This document shows, piece after piece, positions 1-8,775 of a stretch of DNA of 64,000 nt (the stretch's first letter is position 1; each line of letters opens with the position of its first letter). A program made the position numbers and the translations under genes. The notes under the pieces were generated by a model. The model saw only the letters and a list, made by a program, of their open reading frames with translations. It was not told the DNA's origin and ran no database searches. Where the stretch lies: NCBI RefSeq assembly GCF_000498495.1, contig NZ_AVCS01000024.1:1-64000 (forward strand), given 5' to 3'. This DNA is from Flavobacterium enshiense DK69. GTDB lineage: Bacteria > Bacteroidota > Bacteroidia > Flavobacteriales > Flavobacteriaceae.

Positions 1-113
1 TTCGAAAATCTTAAAGAAGCATAACAGCGGAGTTGCCATGTGTGTTTCTACTATACTATAAATAGGTAGCAGTCCCAAAAAAGTTTACCGGCAAATCCAC
101 AAAGTCCATCCCC

Positions 114-200
114 TAGCCCTGATTGCAGTGGAAATCCCGGCATTGGGAGATTGCCTCGCAAGCTCACAATGACGGATTGCAACGGAAAGCGGGAACATGG
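114..200 (+). repeat. Dispersed intergenic repeat, copy 1
   Basis: This is one of three diverged copies in the window of an element that begins TAGCCCTGAT and ends near AGCGGGAACATGG. The other copies are at about 6008 and 39520. The ends are conserved and the middle is variable; here the middle holds a small TCCCGG/TTGGGA hairpin. An A-rich tract and GCCCGAA follow, lying just beyond the 3' end of the minus-strand permease gene. No gene is visible in positions 1-228. The function is unknown. Confidence 0.55.
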
Positions 201-228
201 AAACCAAAAAAGCCCGAACGTTTCGCTT

Positions 229-1461
229 CTAATCGAATCGGATTGCTTTTACAGGAGAAATTTTAGTAATAATATAGGAAGGAATCAGTAAAACGAACAG
301 ACAAACCAAAATTGTACCCACATTTAAAGCTACTATATAAGGTATGGAAATTGAAACCGGAGCTTCAGTCACATAGTAATTTTCGGGATTGAGCTTGATG
401 ACACCGAAATACTTTTGAATAAACAACACACCAAGACCGACAAGATTACCCCAAAACAATCCGCGAAGAATCAAATGGCCGGCATTGTACAAAAATATTT
501 TTCGTATTGTCCAGTTGTTAGCTCCAATCGCTTTCAGTATCCCGATCATTTGGGTGCGCTCCAAAATAAGCACCAACAAAGCCACCACCATATTAATAGT
601 AGCCACCACAATCATAATAATAAGAATCACTACTATATTAAAGTCGAACAATTTTAACCATTCAAAAATATTGAAATACTTTTCCTCGATGGTGATACTA
701 TTATAGGTAGGCGGAATTTCAGCATAGATTTCTTCTCCTTTTTCTTTTATCATGGAAAAGTCATCCAAAAAAACCTCGAAAGCCCCTACTTCGTCTTTTT
801 GCCATTTATTGATTCGCTGCAAGTGGCGAATATCACCTATTATATAGGTAGCATCAAATTCCTGGAAGCCGGAATTGTAAATCCCGACAATTTTAAAATT
901 ACGAAGGTTAGGCAGTTTGCCTTCTTCTTTCATAAAAAAGGTATTGAACTTATCGCCCAGTTTCAACTGAAGACGATTTGCCAGGTATTCCGATATGACA
1001 ACTTCAGGATTCAAATTGCTATTCAGGTCAGGAATTCTTCCGGCAACTATGTATTCCTGCAAATTTTGCCACTGGTAATCTTTCCCGACTCCTTTAAAAA
1101 CAATTCCTTCGAAAGCATTTTCGGTTCGGATGATCCCTGCCTTAGTGGCCACTGCCTGAATATGACTGATTCCTTCGACACTTTTGAAGGTCGGATAAAA
1201 ATCCTGATGTATCGAAATCGGCTCCACACTGACTTCCGACTGATTATCGTCGTAGTTGGAAATAATCACATGGCCGTTAAAGGCCGAAACTTTCTGGCGT
1301 ATTTTTTGCTGCAGCCCCATACCGGTAGCCACGGAAACTATCATCATAACCATTCCAATAGAAATAGCGGCAATCGCAATTTTTATAATTGGAGCAGAAA
1401 TACTACTTTTATAATTTTTAGCAGTAACGAGTCTTTTGGCTATAAAATATTCTAATTTCAA
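229..1461 (-). CDS. ABC transporter permease, LolC/LolE (FtsX-like) family
   Basis: Inner-membrane permease of the lipoprotein-releasing or MacB/FtsX superfamily, about 410 residues. One membrane segment lies near the N-terminus (about residues 25-50). A large periplasmic region follows, then three C-terminal membrane segments (about 275-305, 325-350, 380-405) of the FtsX type. The motif SISAPIIKIAIAAISIGMVM right after EYFIAKRL is typical of flavobacterial LolE-like proteins. No ATG fits this N-terminus. TTG at 1461 gives a start of M-KLEYFIAKRL; a TTG at 1476 is also possible. A -7 box at 1487-1494 makes 1461 more likely because it leaves a normal leader. The gene is divergent from, and may overlap by a few bases, the gene starting at 1467. 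The partner ATPase is not in the window. Confidence 0.85.
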   Translation of the reverse strand: MKLEYFIAKRLVTAKNYKSSISAPIIKIAIAAISIGMVMMIVSVATGMGLQQKIRQKVSAFNGHVIISNYDDNQSEVSVEPISIHQDFYPTFKSVEGISHIQAVATKAGIIRTENAFEGIVFKGVGKDYQWQNLQEYIVAGRIPDLNSNLNPEVVISEYLANRLQLKLGDKFNTFFMKEEGKLPNLRNFKIVGIYNSGFQEFDATYIIGDIRHLQRINKWQKDEVGAFEVFLDDFSMIKEKGEEIYAEIPPTYNSITIEEKYFNIFEWLKLFDFNIVVILIIMIVVATINMVVALLVLILERTQMIGILKAIGANNWTIRKIFLYNAGHLILRGLFWGNLVGLGVLFIQKYFGVIKLNPENYYVTEAPVSISIPYIVALNVGTILVCLFVLLIPSYIITKISPVKAIRFD

Positions 1462-1466
1462 GATAT

Positions 1467-2696
1467 ATGATTTCAAATTCAGTCCTCAAAAATACAGTTT
1501 TATTCTTGGTTTTGTCGATAGTTTCCTGCGGAAATTCTGTTAAGCCACAAGAAGCAAGCCACAAGAAGCAAGAGACTCCGAATACACCAAAGAAAACAGT
1601 TGCTTCCGACATCAGGACCGGTGCTCAAAACACAGACGCTTATTTACCTTTATTAAAAGATAAAAAAGTCGGCATTGTAACCAATCAGACCGGAATTCTT
1701 TCCGACAAGACCCATTTGGTTGATTTTCTTTTGGAAAAGAAAATCGGTGTACAAAAAATTTATGCTCCCGAGCATGGTTTTAGAGGTACTGCCGATGCCG
1801 GCGAATTAATCAAAGACGGAAAAGACACCAAAACAGGCTTACCTATTATTTCACTTTACGGCAATAACAAAAAGCCAAAACCTGAACAACTCGCCGGAAT
1901 CGACATCATGGTTTTTGATTTACAGGATGTGGGTGCGCGTTTCTATACCTATATTTCTTCATTGCATTATGTAATGGAAGCCTGCGCGGAAAACAATATT
2001 CCGCTTATTGTTCTGGACCGACCGAATCCGAACGGAGGCATTATTGACGGCCCCCTTTTGGAAAAAGAATACGCGAGTTTTGTCGGCATGCATCCGATTC
2101 CGGTTTTACACGGGATGACAATTGGAGAATATGCTAAAATGATCAACGGTGAAAAATGGCTAAAAAATGGAGTTCATTGTGCGTTAACAGTGATTCCGTG
2201 TTTGAACTACAAACACACTATGCCATACAGCCTTCCTATAAAACCATCGCCGAATTTGCCGAATGACCAAGCCATTAACCTGTATGCAAGTTTATGCTTA
2301 TTTGAAGGAACGAATGTAAGTGTGGGACGAGGAACTGATAAACAGTTTCAAATTTACGGGTCGCCTTTTTTACCTAAAAGCGATTTCAACTTCACTCCGG
2401 GTCCCAATTTAGGTGCAAAAGACCCGATGCATAATGGAAAACTTTGCAATGGTGAAGATTTATCAAAAATTAAAAAAGTGAATCGTTTGGAATTGACATG
2501 GCTAATCAAAGCCTACCAGACCACTTCGGATAAATCTAATTTCTTTAATGACTTTTTCACCAAGTTGGCAGGAACCAAAAAACTCCAACAGCAAATTGAG
2601 ACCGGAGTCCCGGAAAATGAAATCCGAAAAGGTTGGGAAAAGGGAATTGCCGATTTTAAGCTGATTCGAAAATCCTACCTTATATATAGCGAATAA
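1467..2696 (+). CDS. DUF1343 / NamZ-like exo-beta-N-acetylmuramidase lipoprotein
   Basis: Predicted cell-envelope lipoprotein of 409 residues. A signal peptide ends in the lipobox LSIVSC with Cys21 as lipidation site, followed by a Lys/Thr/Pro-rich linker to about residue 58. The catalytic domain carries VGIVTNQTG (68-76), EHGFRG (102-107), DLQDVGARFYTY (151-162) and DRPNPNGG (184-191), the hallmarks of DUF1343. Characterised family members (NamZ, GH171) release terminal N-acetylmuramic acid from peptidoglycan fragments, so a role in cell-wall recycling is likely. It is divergent from the permease gene, with starts almost coincident. The transcript ends at the bidirectional terminator near 2695-2727. 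Confidence 0.85.
   Translation: MISNSVLKNTVLFLVLSIVSCGNSVKPQEASHKKQETPNTPKKTVASDIRTGAQNTDAYLPLLKDKKVGIVTNQTGILSDKTHLVDFLLEKKIGVQKIYAPEHGFRGTADAGELIKDGKDTKTGLPIISLYGNNKKPKPEQLAGIDIMVFDLQDVGARFYTYISSLHYVMEACAENNIPLIVLDRPNPNGGIIDGPLLEKEYASFVGMHPIPVLHGMTIGEYAKMINGEKWLKNGVHCALTVIPCLNYKHTMPYSLPIKPSPNLPNDQAINLYASLCLFEGTNVSVGRGTDKQFQIYGSPFLPKSDFNFTPGPNLGAKDPMHNGKLCNGEDLSKIKKVNRLELTWLIKAYQTTSDKSNFFNDFFTKLAGTKKLQQQIETGVPENEIRKGWEKGIADFKLIRKSYLIYSE
1487..1494 (-). promoter_or_regulatory. Candidate -7 element for the permease gene
   Basis: The minus strand reads TATTTTTG, an exact match to the Bacteroidota TAnnTTTG element. It lies 11 bp before the TTG at 1476 and 26 bp before the TTG at 1461. No clear -33 TTTG is present. 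It falls inside the 5' part of the divergent coding sequence. Confidence 0.35.
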
Positions 2697-2727
2697 AAAA
2701 AGACTGTCCTTTGAGACAGCCTTTTTT
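2694..2727. terminator. Bidirectional terminator
   Basis: A hairpin with stem CTGTC/GACAG and loop CTTTGA is flanked by an A-run on the left and a T-run on the right. It sits between two convergent genes and can serve both strands. Confidence 0.8.
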
Positions 2728-3096
2728 TTATATGGTAACTTCTTGTCCGAATTGCAGTAAATAGCCGTTGTTGTCGTAAACAGCAAACTCGCGCATGCCC
2801 CATTCGAAAGTTTCAATCTCGTAACATAAGCTGCATTTGTCTTTCAGTTGCTCCCAAATTTCTTCCACATTGTCCACATTAATATAAAATGAACCTGTAA
2901 AAGTCGGTTTATCAAACGGAGTATGTTCATTGGGTTTTGCCAACATAATTTCGGCATTGTCCTTATACAAGGAAGCCCATCCCCACTCTTCGTTATATTC
3001 TCCACAAGTAAATCCGAGGATATTAACGTAGAATGCAATTGTTTCTTTTAATTCATTCGTCCACATCATTGGACGGATTGGTTGGAATTTTGCCAT
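2728..3096 (-). CDS. VOC (glyoxalase/bleomycin-resistance) family protein
   Basis: Cytoplasmic protein of 122 residues, the usual length of a single vicinal-oxygen-chelate domain. Visible features are the opening RPMMWTNELKETIAFYVNILGF, the central ASLYKDNAEIMLAKP strand, and the C-terminal GMREFAVYDNNGYLLQFGQ, which matches the typical 'D.dGn.l.f.q' ending. The substrate cannot be told; members include glyoxalases, antibiotic-binding proteins and dioxygenases. It lies 3 bp downstream of the small PH-domain-like gene and is probably co-transcribed with it and the Cys-cluster gene. Confidence 0.75.
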   Translation of the reverse strand: MAKFQPIRPMMWTNELKETIAFYVNILGFTCGEYNEEWGWASLYKDNAEIMLAKPNEHTPFDKPTFTGSFYINVDNVEEIWEQLKDKCSLCYEIETFEWGMREFAVYDNNGYLLQFGQEVTI

Positions 3097-3099
3097 AAG

Positions 3100-3510
3100 T
3101 TAGACGTTTACTACAATATTGGGATTCAGCTTAAGTAATTCTTTTATAAAATCTTCTCTCCCTTTTGGAGAAATGACAATAGTATCGGACTGATTATACA
3201 CTATTTCGATACGATCTGTAAGGGAAGCTGCAGGAGCATTCCAAATACTGTCAGTCTTTTCAATTGATTTAATCGCCTCTATGGAAATATTTTTATTGAC
3301 TAAAAAGCCAGAACGCACTTTAAGGTTTTTCCCTGTAATCGTGTAATCGGTAGTAAGAAAAAGATAGGCTGAAAAAACTAATGTAGAAATCAGTATTCCT
3401 AAAAACACCCAATCTTGTTCCCTTAGTGACAACACAAAACCAGGTATCATTCCTGAAAGAATCAAAATAGGCAAAGCGATATCAATCTTTGATTTGAATA
3501 TCTTTTTCAT
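3100..3510 (-). CDS. Small membrane protein with bacterial PH-like domain
   Basis: Protein of 136 residues from the start MKKIFKSKID. The reading frame is open further upstream, but this ATG forms an ATGA overlap with the stop of the preceding gene, which fixes the start. Two hydrophobic segments (about residues 10-28 and 33-52) are followed by a soluble domain with TTDYTITGKNLKVRSGF and IEAIKSIEKTDSIWNAPAASLTDRIEI. These resemble the bPH (YokE/DUF1200-like) fold found C-terminal to membrane hairpins. The ligand and role are unknown. It is translationally coupled to the Cys-cluster gene upstream. Confidence 0.7.
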   Translation of the reverse strand: MKKIFKSKIDIALPILILSGMIPGFVLSLREQDWVFLGILISTLVFSAYLFLTTDYTITGKNLKVRSGFLVNKNISIEAIKSIEKTDSIWNAPAASLTDRIEIVYNQSDTIVISPKGREDFIKELLKLNPNIVVNV

Positions 3511-4004
3511 AATGGCAATTTCTTTTTCATCTCTTCCACAATATTGTAAGCTGCTGGGCAAATAGCTACATTTTTAAGTGTAAGATTTGAAATCTGTTGG
3601 AATTTCTTTCTGTCGGTATGCGGAAATTCACGGCAGGCTTTCGGACGTACATCATAAATCATACAATAATTTTCGGCATCCAGAAAAGTACATGGTACAC
3701 TTTGCAGTACATAATCGTTGTCTTCATCGATGCGAAGGTATTGATCTATGAACTGCTGCGGTTTCTGTTTAAGATGTTTTGAAATGCGCTCAATATCGGC
3801 CGATGTAAAAAGCGGGCCTGTCGTTTTACAGCAATTGGCGCATTCTAAACAGTCGGTTCTTTTAAATTCGGCGTCATGCAGATCCTGCATAACGTAATCC
3901 AAATTCTTGGGCGTTTTCTTTTTCAGCTTATCGAAATACTTTTTGTTTTCGTTATGCTTATCTTTGGCTAACTTTGGAAGCTCCGATAAAGTTGGTTTTA
4001 ACAT
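3507..4004 (-). CDS. YkgJ-type cysteine cluster protein
   Basis: Protein of 165 residues starting MLKPTLSELPK at 4004; upstream in-frame codons are less likely because they intrude on the divergent promoter space. The motif CLECANCC (C-x2-C-x2-CC, about residues 52-59), a later VPC...YCMIYDVRPKACREFPH block and a final ICP form the zinc- or iron-chelating CxxCxxCC family (UPF0153/YkgJ). The biochemical role is not settled. It is first in a three-gene minus-strand group and is divergent from the methyltransferase gene at 4073. Confidence 0.8.
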   Translation of the reverse strand: MLKPTLSELPKLAKDKHNENKKYFDKLKKKTPKNLDYVMQDLHDAEFKRTDCLECANCCKTTGPLFTSADIERISKHLKQKPQQFIDQYLRIDEDNDYVLQSVPCTFLDAENYCMIYDVRPKACREFPHTDRKKFQQISNLTLKNVAICPAAYNIVEEMKKKLPL

Positions 4005-4072
4005 GTCAAAACATTTATTATGCAAAAGTACCAACTTTCAGGTTTAGACTTTCAAAATTTAAACTTAAAAAA

Positions 4073-4783
4073 ATGAAAGACCTTTTTGGAAAAGCCATAC
4101 TCGATTATCAGACCAACAATTCCCCGGTAGACTTAATCACAGAAACTTCGATATCAGAAGCGGATGAAATGAGTGTCGCTTATTTGTTTCGCAATTACAA
4201 AGAAATGCCAAAAATAGAGCGAAAGGCACTGGATTTGGCCAAAGGAAAAATTCTGGATGTAGGTTGTGGCGCCGGAAGTCACGCCTTATATCTGCAGAAC
4301 GAAAAAAATCTGGATGTAACTGCTATTGACATTTCTGCCAATGGAATTAAAGCCTGCGAATTGCGCGGAATAAAAAAGGCGCGGGTTCAAAATGTAATGG
4401 AGCTGGAAAATGAAACCTTCGACACTATTTTGCTGATGATGAACGGAGCAGGCATGTGTGGAAAACTTAAAAAAATTGCCGGCTTTCTTCAAAAATTAAA
4501 ATCCCTGTTGAATGAAAACGGTCAGATTTTATTAGACAGTTCGGACATCATTTATATGTTTGATGAGGATGAAGACGGAGGAAAATGGATCCCGAGTAAC
4601 ACCGATTACTACGGGGAAGTTATTTTTAATGTTTCGTATAAAGGTGAAAAAGAAGAACCATTTGACTGGATGTACATCGATTACAATACCTTGCAGAATG
4701 CCGCTTATGCCAATGGATTACAATGCGAATTGATTTTGGAAGGCGAACATTATGATTATCTGGCAAGACTGACGCATCTCTAA
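4073..4783 (+). CDS. Class I SAM-dependent methyltransferase
   Basis: Cytoplasmic protein of 236 residues. The Rossmann-fold SAM site is clear: ILDVGCGAGSHALYLQ at about residues 60-75 (motif I), VTAIDISANGIKACE (acidic loop) and FDTILLMMNGAG (motif post-I). I chose the start at MKDLFGKAILDYQ. Earlier in-frame codons run back into the divergent gene and encode a K/F-rich stretch unlike the family. The substrate is unknown; nothing in the neighbourhood indicates one. Transcription stops at the perfect 8-bp hairpin at 4800-4828. Confidence 0.8.
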   Translation: MKDLFGKAILDYQTNNSPVDLITETSISEADEMSVAYLFRNYKEMPKIERKALDLAKGKILDVGCGAGSHALYLQNEKNLDVTAIDISANGIKACELRGIKKARVQNVMELENETFDTILLMMNGAGMCGKLKKIAGFLQKLKSLLNENGQILLDSSDIIYMFDEDEDGGKWIPSNTDYYGEVIFNVSYKGEKEEPFDWMYIDYNTLQNAAYANGLQCELILEGEHYDYLARLTHL

Positions 4784-4795
4784 ATCTTATATAAA

Positions 4796-4835
4796 TAAAA
4801 AATCCCAAACTCTTACAGCTTGGGATTTTTTATTC
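4796..4835. terminator. Bidirectional terminator
   Basis: The stem AATCCCAA/TTGGGATT has an 11-nt loop, an A-run to the left and a T-run to the right. It lies between the convergent methyltransferase and DUF2059 genes. Confidence 0.85.
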
Positions 4836-4847
4836 TTTTAAGATCGA

Positions 4848-5255
4848 TTATTGCATGTATTTCATCATCATACCCTGTAAGCCCATTGCCCATTCCTGAC
4901 CTAACGTCATGCTTTTCTCGGCAATAACCCCAGATTTCTGAGACATTTTCTTTCCGATTGGACTTTCATAAAATTTCAAGATGGCTTTAACGTCTTCTTG
5001 AGTGTATTCCTGCATAAACAACTCAGCCATTTTATCATATAATGCCGGAAGGGTCGCATCGAATTCCACCAAAAAGGCAGCTTGTTTTTCTTTTGGGACC
5101 ATTTTCAGAATTTGATCTTTCGCAACTTTCATCTGGTTTGCAGAACCTGTAACTTCAATCATTTTCATCACGTCTTTTTTAAAGGTATCATTAGCTTGAG
5201 CCATACCCATATTTGCTACTAAAACAAGTGCAAACGTTAAAATTAATTTTCTCAT
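4848..5255 (-). CDS. Secreted DUF2059 protein
   Basis: Protein of 135 residues with a Sec signal peptide (MRKLILTFALVLVANMGMAQA) and a mature part carrying the DUF2059 pattern: ALYDKMAELFMQEYTQEDVKAIL then FYESPIGKKMSQKSGVI (about residues 70-112). The family is periplasmic or secreted and of unknown function. It is 24 bp downstream of queE on the same strand and probably co-transcribed, although a functional link is not evident. Confidence 0.75.
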   Translation of the reverse strand: MRKLILTFALVLVANMGMAQANDTFKKDVMKMIEVTGSANQMKVAKDQILKMVPKEKQAAFLVEFDATLPALYDKMAELFMQEYTQEDVKAILKFYESPIGKKMSQKSGVIAEKSMTLGQEWAMGLQGMMMKYMQ

Positions 5256-5279
5256 TGTTTTTGGTGTTAGTTATAAAAA

Positions 5280-5912
5280 TTAAGGAATATTCAGATATTT
5301 ATGAGTCTGTAAAGATACACGCCATTTTGGATTATTCATAACATAATCCACGATTAAAGGTGTCATTTCCTCTTTTTTACTCCACTCGGGCTGCAAAAAC
5401 AGGATTGCGTTTTCATTTACTTTAGCTGCTTGTTCTTCTGCAAAGATAAAATCGTGCTTATTGTGAATAATTACCTTTAATTCGTGTGCGATCTCATAGG
5501 CATCATCCACCGGAAGTTTAGTCTTTTTTGGAGAAAGGCAGAACCAATCCCAAGTTCCCGTAACCGGATAAGCGCCTGAGCTTTCAATATGTACGCGTAA
5601 ATTTTGCTCTTTTAATTTTGAAGTCAGAGCAGTCATGTCCCAGGTTAGAGGCTCTCCACCAGTAACCACAACAGTTTCCGCATATTTTTTAGCATTGGCC
5701 ACAATGACTTCTGTGGTCGTTGGCGGGTGCAATTCAGCGTTCCAGCTTTCTTTTACGTCGCACCAATGACAACCAACGTCGCAACCGCCGATTCGGATAA
5801 AATAAGCAGCCGTACCGGTATGATACCCTTCACCCTGAATTGTATAAAACTCCTCCATTAAAGGCAACATTTCGCCTTTTTCCACCGCAATTTGTATTTC
5901 TTTCTTAAGCAT
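5280..5912 (-). CDS. queE: 7-carboxy-7-deazaguanine synthase
   Basis: Radical-SAM enzyme that converts 6-carboxy-tetrahydropterin to 7-carboxy-7-deazaguanine in preQ0/queuosine biosynthesis; 210 residues. FYTIQGEGYHTG near residue 22 is the family signature. The [4Fe-4S] cluster Cys are C44, C48 and C51 (C-x3-C-x2-C, CDVGCHWC), the variant spacing used by many QueE proteins. VVVTGGEPL follows at about residue 82. It belongs to the same tRNA-modification pathway as queA at 19197-20246. A -7 box lies at 5932-5939. Confidence 0.9.
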   Translation of the reverse strand: MLKKEIQIAVEKGEMLPLMEEFYTIQGEGYHTGTAAYFIRIGGCDVGCHWCDVKESWNAELHPPTTTEVIVANAKKYAETVVVTGGEPLTWDMTALTSKLKEQNLRVHIESSGAYPVTGTWDWFCLSPKKTKLPVDDAYEIAHELKVIIHNKHDFIFAEEQAAKVNENAILFLQPEWSKKEEMTPLIVDYVMNNPKWRVSLQTHKYLNIP

Positions 5913-5931
5913 TTTATATAAAAATAGTCTG

Positions 5932-5939
5932 CAAAGGTA
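5932..5939 (-). promoter_or_regulatory. Candidate -7 element for queE
   Basis: The minus strand reads TACCTTTG, an exact TAnnTTTG match 20 bp before the queE ATG. No confident -33 element was found. Confidence 0.45.
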
Positions 5940-6007
5940 AGCAATTTGAAAATTAGATTGTTAGCTTTTTAACTTACCCTTTGCAAGTAGGCAAAAACTT
6001 CTCTTTC

Positions 6008-6078
6008 TAGCCCTGATGGGAGTGGCATCCCGTCTCGTTTTTTCAACGAGGCGGATAAAGCGGACAGCAGGAACAGGG
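6008..6078 (+). repeat. Dispersed intergenic repeat, copy 2
   Basis: Runs from TAGCCCTGATGGGAGTGGC to GCGGACAGCAGGAACAGGG. An internal CCTCGTT/AACGAGG-like inverted repeat lies around 6032-6052 (CGTCTCGTT...AACGAGGCG). It has the same ends and orientation as the copies near 114 and 39520. It lies between the queE promoter and the terminator of the TPR operon, with no gene inside. Confidence 0.55.
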
Positions 6079-6107
6079 TTTACAAAAAATCTCTGACCAT
6101 TCGCTCC

Positions 6108-6141
6108 AAAAAAAAACCGACAACTTAAGTCATCGGCTTTT
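6108..6141 (-). terminator. Terminator of the exbB-tonB-TPR operon
   Basis: On the minus strand CCGAUGAC/GUUGUCGG (two G-U pairs) with loop UUAA is followed by a long U-run. It lies 17 bp beyond the stop of the TPR gene. Confidence 0.8.
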
Positions 6142-6157
6142 TATTTATTTTAAGCTT

Positions 6158-7828
6158 TTACGCTTTAAGTGCTTTTAACGTTTTGGTAGCGTAAGCATTA
6201 GTTGGATCGATTGCCAATAATTTTTCAAGGTTTTCGATTGCTTTTGCTTTATCAGCGCTGTTAGCATAATGAGCACCCACAAAAGTATAGGCTTCGATTA
6301 GGTTTTTCTTAACCGCCGGTTTTGCTTTTTCAGCATCTCCTTTGGCGTTTACCAATTTCACATATTCCTCATAACCCGCCAATGCAACTTTTGCTGATTC
6401 TGGTGTTCCCATTGCTTCATTTGCTCTTGCTTTGAACAGGTGCGCATCCTGAGTTGCCGCGTTCAATTCGATAACTTTAGAGAAGGCCGCATCCGCCTTA
6501 ACCAACTGGTCTTTTGGAGAGGTTTTCGGATCGTAATCGAAATACAAAGCATATCCTAAATAGAAATTATCCGCAAAGTAATTTTTCGATTTTGGGTTTT
6601 TTACAGCCACTTCGAATAATTTAGTAGCGTTTTTGTATAATTTCTCTTTGAACATTTTTTGTCCAAGCGGATTTAATTCAGCTGCAATTACCGGATCTTT
6701 TTCTACTGCTTTGTTCAATTCAACAACACCTTCGTTGAAGATTTTCTCGTCGTAAGTACCATCTGCTTTTTTAGCTTCGGCCATTTTTGTCAAACCTAGG
6801 TACAAATAATCTCTTGCAATGATTCTTTTTGGCTCAACTTTAGCAAAAAACTCGCTCATTGCTTTTGAACTTTCAGCATAGTTACCGTTTTCGTAGGCAG
6901 CATAACCCAAATAACGTAGAATACGCGGATTTACTTTATCCAGTTTTTTCATTTCATTAGCCTCGATTTCCAATGCTTTGTAATCTTTATTCACGATTAA
7001 GAAATCAGCGTGACGCATACGAGATTCAACCGAATAACCCGTTAAACTCATGTATTTTTCATAATACTGCAATGCTTTTTTAACATACTCATCGTATTTT
7101 GCCGGTTCATTGCTCCCCCATAAATAATACGTTTCTGCCAATTCGCGGTATGCCGGACCAAAGTTCGCATCTTTAGCTATAACTTCGTTCAGCAATTTAG
7201 CAGCGTCGGTAAAATTTTTAGCTCCTTTTTGGATTGCAGCATATTTTACACGGGCAATCAATAATGATTTATCATATTCATAGGCCGATTCATAGGCACG
7301 GAAAGCTTCACCTGCATTTTTATTGCCATATTGTGCATCTCCCATCGCTAGATAGGCACCAGGATTTTTATCATCAATCAACATCGCTTTGTTGATGATT
7401 TCGATTGCTTTTTTATAGTCTGGGTTTTCAGAATTGATGTAGGCCTTGGCGATTAACAACATTTCTTCAACATCCTTTTTCTTGATATTGGCAGAAGCTT
7501 TATCAAAATTAGCCTGAGCCGATTTATTATTATCCAGTTCGATTTGCCCTAAACCGATATAATTTAACGTCCCTTTGTCTTTAGCGGCCAATCCTTTGTT
7601 AAAAATCATAGACGCAGAATCAACCTTTGCTTCTCTTAGGTACACATCACCTAAATAGAAGAAATTCTTTCCGTTGTCTGGACTGGACTTTACTAATCCT
7701 TTTAATATTTTTTTTGCTTTGTCGTATTGTTCAGCATCAATAGCTTTTTTTGCCTGTTCCAAATCCTGAGCAAAAACTGCTGTTGAAAGTACAGACAACA
7801 TTAAACTTAAAACTTTAGCATTTTTCAT
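6158..7828 (-). CDS. Periplasmic tetratricopeptide-repeat protein
   Basis: Secreted protein of 556 residues with signal peptide MKNAKVLSLMLSVLSTAVFAQ. Almost the whole mature chain is TPR-type helical repeats, for example PDNGKNFFYLGDVYLREAKVDSA, KNPGAYLAMGDAQYGNKNAGEA, ANFGPAYRELAETYYLWG and a closing NSADKAKAIENLEKLLAIDPTNAYA. TPR arrays act as protein-interaction scaffolds. As the last gene of the exbB-exbD-exbD-tonB-PstS-like operon, 32 bp after the PstS-like gene, it may be a periplasmic partner of the TonB machinery. That role is an inference from position. Confidence 0.85.
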   Translation of the reverse strand: MKNAKVLSLMLSVLSTAVFAQDLEQAKKAIDAEQYDKAKKILKGLVKSSPDNGKNFFYLGDVYLREAKVDSASMIFNKGLAAKDKGTLNYIGLGQIELDNNKSAQANFDKASANIKKKDVEEMLLIAKAYINSENPDYKKAIEIINKAMLIDDKNPGAYLAMGDAQYGNKNAGEAFRAYESAYEYDKSLLIARVKYAAIQKGAKNFTDAAKLLNEVIAKDANFGPAYRELAETYYLWGSNEPAKYDEYVKKALQYYEKYMSLTGYSVESRMRHADFLIVNKDYKALEIEANEMKKLDKVNPRILRYLGYAAYENGNYAESSKAMSEFFAKVEPKRIIARDYLYLGLTKMAEAKKADGTYDEKIFNEGVVELNKAVEKDPVIAAELNPLGQKMFKEKLYKNATKLFEVAVKNPKSKNYFADNFYLGYALYFDYDPKTSPKDQLVKADAAFSKVIELNAATQDAHLFKARANEAMGTPESAKVALAGYEEYVKLVNAKGDAEKAKPAVKKNLIEAYTFVGAHYANSADKAKAIENLEKLLAIDPTNAYATKTLKALKA

Positions 7829-7860
7829 TTCTAAATACTTTTTTTATGGTTATTTCTTTA

Positions 7861-8775
7861 CTATTCAACCTTATCCCTTACCGCTATCTGACGGGTTGGA
7901 AAATGTGTAGGAACTAATCCGGATTTTAAAATAATCCGCTGTCCCTGTTGACCTGCAAGATACGAAGCAAATCCCATGCCCAATCCTGTTGTCCCCTGAA
8001 AATTTAACATATACAACTTACGGGTAACAGGATAACTGCCATCAGCAATATTACTCTGATTCGGTTTAACAAACTTGTCCTTTGCGTTAACTTTAACATT
8101 CTCAACTGCCAACACTTTAACTTGACTTGTATAAGCCTCCAAATCAGGAGTCGGCTGTAACAACCAGTTTATTCCTAATATCCCTATGGCACCTTCATTC
8201 TCACTAACGTACTTTACCACTTCTTTATTTGAATTCAAGGCAAATATATTTTGTTTTGGTAAATCGTTAATCCCTGCTAACGATTTTAGTGTCCTAACAG
8301 TACTGGAATTAGGGTTATCAAAAACCAATGATTTTATTTTTGAATTGGCATTTCCTTTCAAAAAACGCATTACATCATTTAACACCAAAGTAGAATCGGA
8401 TCTTTTTTTGTTGCCGATAAAAGCTATGGCATCCACTCCGAACTCGGTAATTTTAGGATATACCTTTTTAGTCTTATTAAAATAACTGATTTCTGAAGAA
8501 TCAAGACTCTTGGCCATTATAGCAATTTGACCCTTTTTATTGTTGATCATATTCAGTATCTCTGTTTCAGATTTACTGACTAAATTGATTTTCGTTCTTG
8601 TGTACTGGTCTTCAAAAAGAATGGCGACATCCTCGATTATAGGGAAGATAGTCTCATCGACCAATATAGTTGCCGACCCGGCAACTGCTGTTTCTTTTAC
8701 TGTTGCTTTATCTTTGTTTTTTTGACAAGCTGAAAAAAGTAATATAAGCAGAACGATTGAAATATATTTTTTCAT
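7861..8775 (-). CDS. PstS-like phosphate-binding-family lipoprotein
   Basis: Protein of 304 residues with lipobox LLFSAC (Cys17). The mature part has the PBP-like (PstS, PBP_like_2) pattern: AGSATILVDETIFPIIEDV at the start, GQIAIMAKSLDSSE, TEFGVDAIAFIGN, and a C-terminal YPVTRKLYMLNF...LGMGFASYLAGQQGQRIILKSGLVP typical of PstS-family ends. No pst permease or ATPase genes are nearby. It sits between tonB plus a small membrane gene and the TPR gene, directly abutting the former with no intergenic base. Phosphate binding is possible but unproven; a periplasmic role with the TonB complex is equally compatible. Confidence 0.8.
   Translation of the reverse strand: MKKYISIVLLILLFSACQKNKDKATVKETAVAGSATILVDETIFPIIEDVAILFEDQYTRTKINLVSKSETEILNMINNKKGQIAIMAKSLDSSEISYFNKTKKVYPKITEFGVDAIAFIGNKKRSDSTLVLNDVMRFLKGNANSKIKSLVFDNPNSSTVRTLKSLAGINDLPKQNIFALNSNKEVVKYVSENEGAIGILGINWLLQPTPDLEAYTSQVKVLAVENVKVNAKDKFVKPNQSNIADGSYPVTRKLYMLNFQGTTGLGMGFASYLAGQQGQRIILKSGLVPTHFPTRQIAVRDKVE

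Noticed and set aside
229..1455. Plus-strand ORFs within the permease gene (for example 799-1455)
   Set aside because: They are antisense shadows; their composition shows no domain pattern, while the minus strand encodes a clear FtsX-like permease.
5913..6157. A preQ1 riboswitch before queE (and likewise before queA)
   Set aside because: I looked for a small hairpin followed by an A-rich tail with pseudoknot near both starts and found none. The queE gap is occupied by a -7 box and the dispersed repeat.
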